A DNA stretch of 48,180 nt. Source: an uncultured Afifella sp. (lineage in GTDB: Bacteria; Pseudomonadota; Alphaproteobacteria; Rhizobiales; Afifellaceae). Position numbers and translations under genes: made by a program. The notes under the pieces are model-generated. The model searched no databases. It saw only the letters and a list, made by a program, of their open reading frames with translations, and had not been told where the DNA came from. Positions 44,102-48,180 of the stretch are shown here, piece by piece. The stretch is taken from NCBI GenBank assembly GCA_947259045.1, contig CAMYKZ010000023.1, positions 1-48,180 of the forward strand. The letters are read 5' to 3'. Positions within the stretch are counted from its first letter, which is position 1. Each line of letters starts with the position of its first letter.

Positions 44102-45931
44102 TTACTCCGCCGCGGGCTGGCGGATATTATCATCGGTTTCTTCAAACTGCAGCCTGGCAAGGCGGGCATAAAGCCCGCCCTGGGACACCAGCTCTTCATG
44201 CCGGCCCTGTTCGATAATCCGGCCTTTGTCCATGACGATGATCCGGTCCGCGCTTTTGATGGTGGCGAGCCGGTGGGCAATCACGAGGGTGGTGCGGCCC
44301 TGCATCAGCCCGTCAAGCGCCTGCTGCACGAGCCGTTCGCTTTCGGCGTCAAGGGCGCTTGTCGCTTCATCCAGCAGCAGGATCGGCGCATCGCGCAATA
44401 TGGCGCGGGCGATTGCGATGCGCTGGCGCTGGCCGCCTGACAGGGTGATACCCCGTTCGCCTACAGGCGCGTCATAACCACCTGGAAGATCGCGGATAAA
44501 TCCGTCCGCGCGGGCAGCGCTCGCCGCGCCGGCAACGGCCTGCGCATCGGCGTTCGTGTGTCCGAGCCGGATATTGTCTGAAATGGATGCGGCAAAAATC
44601 GCGATATCCTGGGATACGAGCGCCAGGCGCGCGCGCAGGTCGGCCGGTGCGGCCTGGCGGATATCGACGCCATCGATCCGGATATGCCCGGCCAGCGGGT
44701 CATAGAACCGCATCAGCAGCGAAAACAGAGTGGATTTTCCGGCGCCTGACGGTCCGACGATGGCAATCCGTTCACCGGCCCGGATGGTCAGGTCGATGCC
44801 TGTGACCACCGGCTGCCCGCTCGCTGTTTCGCCGGGATAGGAAAACGACACCCGGTCAAACGATATTTCGCCGCGCGGCGGAACCGGCATCGGAATCGGG
44901 TTCGGCGGGGCAACGATATCCGCCGGCGTCTGCAGCAGTTCGACGATCCGCTCCGTTGCGCCGGCTGCCTGGGAAATCTCGCCCCAGACCTGGCTGAGCT
45001 CGCCCAGCGCGCCGGCGGCAAAGACCGAATAGAGCAGGAACTGGCCAAGCCGGCCCGGGCTCATCTCGCCCGAAAGCACGGACTGGGCGCCCCACCACAG
45101 AATTCCGACGACACTGGAAAACACCAGAAAGATGGCAAAGGCCGTCAGCGCCGATCGTGCGGCTGTCGCCTTGCGGGCGGCGTTGAATGCCTTTTCCACC
45201 CGCGTCGCGAACAGATTTAGCGCCCGGTCTTCGTGATTGAATGCCTGGACTGTGCGAACCTGGCCGATCACTTCGCTGGCGTAGCCGGACGCATCTGCCA
45301 GCGTGTCCTGGGCAAGACGCGACTGGCGGCGGACCTGGCGGCCGAAAGCGACGATCGGCAGGACGATAAACGGAATGACGATCAGGATCAGGCTCGACAG
45401 GCCGGGGCTTGTCACCACCATCATCACCGAAGCGCCGGTAAACATCACCAGATTGCGCAGCGCGATCGATGCGCTGGCGCCGACGGCAGACTTGATCTGT
45501 GTCGTATCCGCCGTCAGCCGCGACAGGATCTCGCCGGAGCGCGATTTGTCGAAAAAAGACGGTGACAGGGCCAGAATATGGGAAAACACGTCATGGCGCA
45601 GATCGGCGACGATCCGTTCGCCGAGCGTGGTGACCAGATAATATCGGCACGCGCTGGCCAGCGCCAGGGTCGCGGCCACCACAATCAGCGCCAGAAAGGT
45701 CTGGTCGACAAAAGCGGCATCGCTGGCGCTGAAGCCGACATCGATCATCCGGCGGACGGCCAGCGGTACGGCAAGCGCTGCCAGGGCCGCGGCCGCCAGC
45801 GCGGCAACGGCCGCCATCACCCGGCCGCGATAGCGCAGGAAATAGGGTACGAGCGCCCGCAGCGGGGTGATGGATCGTCTGCCCGTCGAGCGCGACTGCG
45901 GCTGATTCTGATTGTCGAATTGATCGGTCAT
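44102..45931 (-). CDS. MsbA-type ABC exporter (fused permease/ATPase)
   Basis: A 609-residue half-transporter. The N-terminal six-helix domain (about residues 25-330) is followed by a nucleotide-binding domain: Walker A GPSGAGKST, Q-loop LVSQD, signature LSGGQRQR, Walker B ILLLDEATSALD, and H-loop VIAHR. Homodimers export lipids, peptides or drugs. The family is often called an ABC transporter transmembrane protein or MsbA-like; here no lipid A gene is nearby. The start ATG at 45929-45931 fits. It is convergent with the PNPOx gene and divergent from rpmE. Confidence 0.92.
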   Translation of the reverse strand: MTDQFDNQNQPQSRSTGRRSITPLRALVPYFLRYRGRVMAAVAALAAAALAALAVPLAVRRMIDVGFSASDAAFVDQTFLALIVVAATLALASACRYYLVTTLGERIVADLRHDVFSHILALSPSFFDKSRSGEILSRLTADTTQIKSAVGASASIALRNLVMFTGASVMMVVTSPGLSSLILIVIPFIVLPIVAFGRQVRRQSRLAQDTLADASGYASEVIGQVRTVQAFNHEDRALNLFATRVEKAFNAARKATAARSALTAFAIFLVFSSVVGILWWGAQSVLSGEMSPGRLGQFLLYSVFAAGALGELSQVWGEISQAAGATERIVELLQTPADIVAPPNPIPMPVPPRGEISFDRVSFSYPGETASGQPVVTGIDLTIRAGERIAIVGPSGAGKSTLFSLLMRFYDPLAGHIRIDGVDIRQAAPADLRARLALVSQDIAIFAASISDNIRLGHTNADAQAVAGAASAARADGFIRDLPGGYDAPVGERGITLSGGQRQRIAIARAILRDAPILLLDEATSALDAESERLVQQALDGLMQGRTTLVIAHRLATIKSADRIIVMDKGRIIEQGRHEELVSQGGLYARLARLQFEETDDNIRQPAAE

Positions 45932-46011
45932 GATGTCTGCCGAACGAGCATGTAGTGCGGCAGACTGCCGGCGTCAAAGGCTAACGCCGCCGAGATCATG
46001 CCCGACAGGTC

Positions 46012-46040
46012 TTGATGATCGGGCACAGCTCATGTATAGC
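46012..46040 (+). promoter_or_regulatory. Candidate sigma-70 promoter for rpmE
   Basis: TTGATG (46012-46017) and TATAGC (46035-46040) with a 17-bp spacer form a good match to the housekeeping promoter, placing the start of an about 75-nt leader ahead of rpmE. An inverted repeat TGCCCGA...TCGGGCA (45999-46005 with 46019-46025) overlaps it and could be an operator. Confidence 0.5.
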
Positions 46041-46059
46041 GCCGCCAACGATGATGTGA

Positions 46060-46090
46060 GGCCAGTCAGGAAATGTTTCTGGAGTTGGCC
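46060..46090 (+). promoter_or_regulatory. Imperfect stem-loop in the rpmE leader
   Basis: GGCCA (46060-46064) and TGGCC (46086-46090) close an imperfect hairpin in the rpmE leader, with an inner CAGGAAA/TTTCTG stem. It sits 30-60 nt ahead of the start codon. It could serve as an autoregulatory L31 leader, as L31 mRNA leaders exist in other phyla; that is inference. Confidence 0.3.
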
Positions 46091-46119
46091 GGAAAAGCCT
46101 GAGCGAACGAGACAGTGAA

Positions 46120-46344
46120 ATGAAAAAAGACACCCATCCGGATTATCATGCGATCAAGGTCGTGATGACCGACGGAACCGAATATATGACGCGCTCCACC
46201 TATGGCGCGGAAGGCGATACGCTGACGCTTGATATTGATCCGACGACCCATCCGGCCTGGACCGGCGGTAACCAGCATCTGGTTGACCGCGGCGGCCGCC
46301 TGTCGCGCTTCAACAGCAAGTACAAGGATTTTCTGGGCTCCTGA
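46120..46344 (+). CDS. rpmE: 50S ribosomal protein L31 (cysteine-free)
   Basis: A 74-residue protein beginning [22 protein letters not shown] and continuing [14 protein letters not shown] and [13 protein letters not shown], matching the alphaproteobacterial L31 form. It has no Cys and so lacks the zinc-binding motif of the type-A protein. It bridges the subunits on the large ribosome side. Its promoter and leader are upstream; a strong bidirectional terminator follows 27 bp after the stop. Confidence 0.96.
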   Translation: MKKDTHPDYHAIKVVMTDGTEYMTRSTYGAEGDTLTLDIDPTTHPAWTGGNQHLVDRGGRLSRFNSKYKDFLGS

Positions 46345-46370
46345 TCACCCGGAAGACACTGATAATAAAG

Positions 46371-46397
46371 AAAAAGCCCGGCTCAGCCGGGCTTTTT
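46371..46397. terminator. Bidirectional rho-independent terminator
   Basis: AAAAAGCCCGGCT-C-AGCCGGGCTTTTT is a near-perfect palindrome: a GC-rich stem (AGCCCGGCT with AGCCGGGCT) flanked by A-runs and T-runs, so it ends transcription in both directions. It terminates rpmE (plus) and rcdA (minus, stop at 46419). Confidence 0.92.
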
Positions 46398-46418
46398 CAT
46401 GTCTGATTGCATGATGGA

Positions 46419-46943
46419 TCAGAATTTCTGGTCGATCGCCCGGGCCAGTTCCTGGATCTGATCGGCGACCGGATTTGTCGTCAGTTCGCCAAGTACCTCG
46501 TCGAGCAGGGACGCGTCGATCTGTTCGACACGCTTCTGCAATGCCAGCGAACGCGATACCAGCGCCTTGAAGTCCTCCGGCAAGTTGTTCCAGCCCGGTC
46601 CGTCCATGTTGGTCGCAAGCTGTTCGAGCCGGATCTTGCGCTTTTCCTCCGTCGCCTGGGCGATTGTCATGTCACCGTCATTGACCGAACGGTGCAACAG
46701 CAGCCAGGAGGCGAGCTGCATCAGCCGCGTCGTCAGGCGCATGGATTCCGTGGCATAGACAATCGAGGCCGGGCGGGTCAGCGTCTTCGCTGCGTTCCGG
46801 CCGTCGCCATCGAGATAATTGGCGGTTTCTTCAACCAGCGACATGCCGTCCTGGAACAGCGCCCTGAAGGTTTCGGACTGTGCGTAGGCATGGCCAAACG
46901 AAATTGGCTCGGAACGACCGGGTGTACGCTTCATAATACTCAT
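46419..46943 (-). CDS. rcdA: RcdA-type regulator (DUF1465)
   Basis: A 174-residue protein of the DUF1465 family: FGHAYAQSETFRALFQDGMSLVEETANYLDG, then IVYATESMRLTTRLMQLASWLLLHRSVNDG, matching Caulobacter RcdA. There RcdA is an adaptor that brings CtrA and other proteins to ClpXP for degradation at the G1-S transition. An ATG at 46943 is used; another at 46934 is possible. GGAG lies upstream of both. Upstream, across a strong minus-strand terminator, is a cluster of TTAA boxes with a perfect CtrA site, suggesting that CtrA controls this region. A shared terminator with rpmE lies 22 bp downstream. Confidence 0.88.
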   Translation of the reverse strand: MSIMKRTPGRSEPISFGHAYAQSETFRALFQDGMSLVEETANYLDGDGRNAAKTLTRPASIVYATESMRLTTRLMQLASWLLLHRSVNDGDMTIAQATEEKRKIRLEQLATNMDGPGWNNLPEDFKALVSRSLALQKRVEQIDASLLDEVLGELTTNPVADQIQELARAIDQKF

Positions 46944-47071
46944 TACTCCAACATGACCGCAGACCATCCGCGGCGCATTGTGCGCTGGAAATTCCGGATA
47001 TGCCCCCCAGCGACGATATGAACATTGCCCTTCAAATTTTATCTATTCAACTCATGAATTGAAAAAAGGTG

Positions 47072-47097
47072 AAAAAAAGAGCCGCGGCGAGCGGCTC
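47072..47097 (-). terminator. Rho-independent terminator on the minus strand, upstream of rcdA
   Basis: On the minus strand, GAGCCGC-TCGCC-GCGGCTC forms a 7-bp GC stem with a 5-base loop, followed by seven T residues (47078-47072) and a second T-run a few bases on. It lies 172 bp after DUF1192 and 128 bp before rcdA. It can end DUF1192 transcripts or attenuate transcripts started at the CtrA-box region. Confidence 0.9.
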
Positions 47098-47123
47098 AAA
47101 GGTTGCAGGGAAGCGTAGAAAGA

Positions 47124-47135
47124 TGAGATATCTCA
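47124..47135. repeat. Perfect 12-bp palindrome
   Basis: TGAGATATCTCA is a perfect palindrome in the gap between DUF1192 and rcdA, between the terminator and the CtrA-box cluster. A GANTC site (GAATC, 47147-47151) lies beside it. A binding site for a dimeric regulator is possible. Confidence 0.4.
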
Positions 47136-47181
47136 GGTTTCAGTCCGAATCTAAGGACAAATGACCTTAAGTACATAAAGG

Positions 47182-47210
47182 TTAATATTGAGTTAATTTG
47201 TTAACGTTAA
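47182..47210. promoter_or_regulatory. CtrA-box cluster upstream of rcdA
   Basis: TTAA-TATTGAG-TTAA (47182-47196) is a perfect CtrA full site. Two more TTAA elements follow at 47201-47204 and 47207-47210, and one precedes it at 47167-47170, so five TTAA elements fall in 44 bp. Cooperative binding of CtrA is expected. Both flanking genes (rcdA and DUF1192) are read on the minus strand. The 326-bp gap holds no protein-coding gene that I can see. Confidence 0.65.
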
Positions 47211-47269
47211 TAATTCGGATCATGAATTCTGGACGTTACCTTCGGGAAATTTCATTGTATTTCAATTGG

Positions 47270-47461
47270 TTATTTTCGGAAAAAGGCGTCCGCGGCGGCC
47301 ATGCTGGACTTCTTTGCCGCCAGTTCCGCCCGGATGCGCTCAATCTCCATTTCGCAATCGGCGATCCGTTGCTCCAGTTCGTCCACCGAAAGCAGAGAAA
47401 GGTCTTCACCGATTGAAAATCCGGACTTTCTCGCAGGGCCGTCCTCGTCCATTGTACTCAT
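47270..47461 (-). CDS. DUF1192 small coiled-coil protein
   Basis: A 63-residue protein with an acidic, Ser-rich first half and the DUF1192 signature LSLLSVDELEQRIADCEMEIERIRAELAAKK, a single amphipathic helix. The ATG at 47461 is chosen because GAGGAG lies 6 bp upstream; an in-frame ATG 9 bp later is possible. This family sits beside rcdA (DUF1465) in Hyphomicrobiales. Function is unknown to me; a part in cell-cycle proteolysis is only suggested by location. It is divergent from the quinone oxidoreductase. Confidence 0.88.
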   Translation of the reverse strand: MSTMDEDGPARKSGFSIGEDLSLLSVDELEQRIADCEMEIERIRAELAAKKSSMAAADAFFRK

Positions 47462-47592
47462 TGCATTCTCCTCATATCGCCCACTGCGACAGAAAATGGC
47501 ATGATCAGCCAAATACAGGGTAGAGTGATTATAGGATTTCCGCCCTGATCTGTCAGGGTGTTGAATCAGGGTGCTGAACTGCGGAGGCGGAC

Positions 47593-48180
47593 TTGAACGA
47601 TAATTCGACGATGGATGCAATTGCCATTGTGCAGCCGGGCGGACCCGACATGCTGCAACTGGAGGGCCGGCCGGTGCCGCATCCCGGTGAAGGTGAAATC
47701 CAGATCGAAGTTGCGGCGGCCGGGGTCAACAGGCCCGATATTCTGCAACGGATCGGTGTTTACCCGGCGCCGGCCGGTGCGTCCGACATACCCGGCCTGG
47801 AGGTTGCCGGCCGGGTCAGCCGCATCGGCCGCGACGTGTCGCGCTGGCGCGAAGGCGACGAGGTCGTGGCCCTGGTGCCAGGCGGGGGGTACGCGACGTT
47901 CTGTGTGGTACATGAAAGCAATGCGCTGCCATTGCCCTCGGGTCTCTCGATGATCGAGGGAGCCGGGCTGCCGGAAACGACATTTACCGTCTGGCACAAT
48001 GTGTTTTTGCGCGGCGGCCTGCGCCCGGGTGAAACATTGCTGGTTCACGGCGGCACCAGTGGTATCGGCACGACGGCGATACAGCTCGCACGCGCATTCG
48101 ATGCCACGGTGATTACGACCGTCGGTTCCGAAGCGAAGCGCCGCGCGGCGGAAAAAATCGGCGCAAATGCGGCTATCAAC
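47593..48180 (+). CDS. NAD(P)H-quinone oxidoreductase, partial (3' end outside window)
   Basis: The frame stays open to the window end, giving the first 196 residues of a zinc-free medium-chain dehydrogenase of the quinone oxidoreductase (PIG3/QorA) type. It has MDAIAIVQPGGPDMLQLEGRPVP, AAGVNRPDILQRIGVYP, GLEVAGRVSRIG, GDEVVALVPGGGYA, and the nucleotide-binding HGGTSGIGTTAIQLA. The TTG at 47593 is chosen as the start because GGAGG lies 5 bp upstream and related proteins have such a short N-terminal addition; the ATG at 47611 is the alternative. Confidence 0.88.
   Translation, partial: MNDNSTMDAIAIVQPGGPDMLQLEGRPVPHPGEGEIQIEVAAAGVNRPDILQRIGVYPAPAGASDIPGLEVAGRVSRIGRDVSRWREGDEVVALVPGGGYATFCVVHESNALPLPSGLSMIEGAGLPETTFTVWHNVFLRGGLRPGETLLVHGGTSGIGTTAIQLARAFDATVITTVGSEAKRRAAEKIGANAAIN

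Overview
The window is a chromosomal segment of an alphaproteobacterium, most likely order Hyphomicrobiales (Rhizobiales); the family is not resolved. The assignment rests on lineage-typical genes: gapR, rcdA (DUF1465), DUF1192, DUF1036 beside pyk, DUF1244, DUF4164 with zapA, a PF07835-type subunit IV ahead of pntAA-pntAB-pntB, two YdcH-like proteins, and cysteine-free L31 and L36. Coding density is high. I see no insertion sequence, prophage, CRISPR array, rRNA or tRNA. The content is mostly core metabolism, envelope and cell-cycle genes.

Layout. 1-3.7 kb: the end of a sensor histidine kinase, a tungstate ABC transporter (tupB-tupC-tupA) and a convergent one-component regulator with a periplasmic-binding-protein-like sensor domain. 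3.8-8.8 kb: rpmJ, a broken TPR gene, an alpha/beta hydrolase, pyk with its DUF1036 partner, and an EamA exporter. 8.9-12.3 kb: an N-formylglutamate amidohydrolase, DUF1244, gapR, and a DUF882/M15 peptidase with a consensus CtrA box upstream. 12.7-19.4 kb: an L,D-transpeptidase and a sigma-54 response regulator in tandem, oligoendopeptidase F, and an ABC1/UbiB kinase-like protein. 19.5-25.7 kb: the transhydrogenase operon, a frameshifted PhyH-like oxygenase, a second alpha/beta hydrolase, a TPR lipoprotein and rpsU. 25.9-33.8 kb: a Sel1 protein, a ThiE-like protein and fba, then pgk, gap and tkt, all on the minus strand except one MmcQ/YjbR gene. 34.2-38.1 kb: DUF4164-zapA, a TauE/SafE permease, an acyl-CoA synthetase and two divergent YdcH-like genes. 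38.2-43.4 kb: purE-purK, efp, an inositol-monophosphatase-family gene, and a MotA-like/OmpA-MotB-like pair. 43.5-48.2 kb: a PNPOx-fold protein, an MsbA-type ABC exporter, rpmE, rcdA, DUF1192, and the start of a quinone oxidoreductase.

How the genes relate. tkt, gap, pgk, fba and pyk cover lower glycolysis/gluconeogenesis and the pentose-phosphate link; pntAA/AB/B balances NADPH. GapR, RcdA, ZapA and two perfect TTAA-N7-TTAA boxes point to CtrA-type cell-cycle control. The second box cluster lies upstream of rcdA with a strong minus-strand terminator between box and gene, which could mean a short cell-cycle-controlled RNA or an attenuated leader.

Three otherwise recognisable genes (tupB, the TPR gene at 4.1 kb, the PhyH gene at 22.9 kb) are broken by frame changes, two of them through apparent internal deletions. 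Either real decay or assembly error could explain this; read mapping would tell them apart. I found no clearly novel multi-gene system. The least explained conserved unit is the MotA/MotB-like pair at 41.3-43.4 kb.
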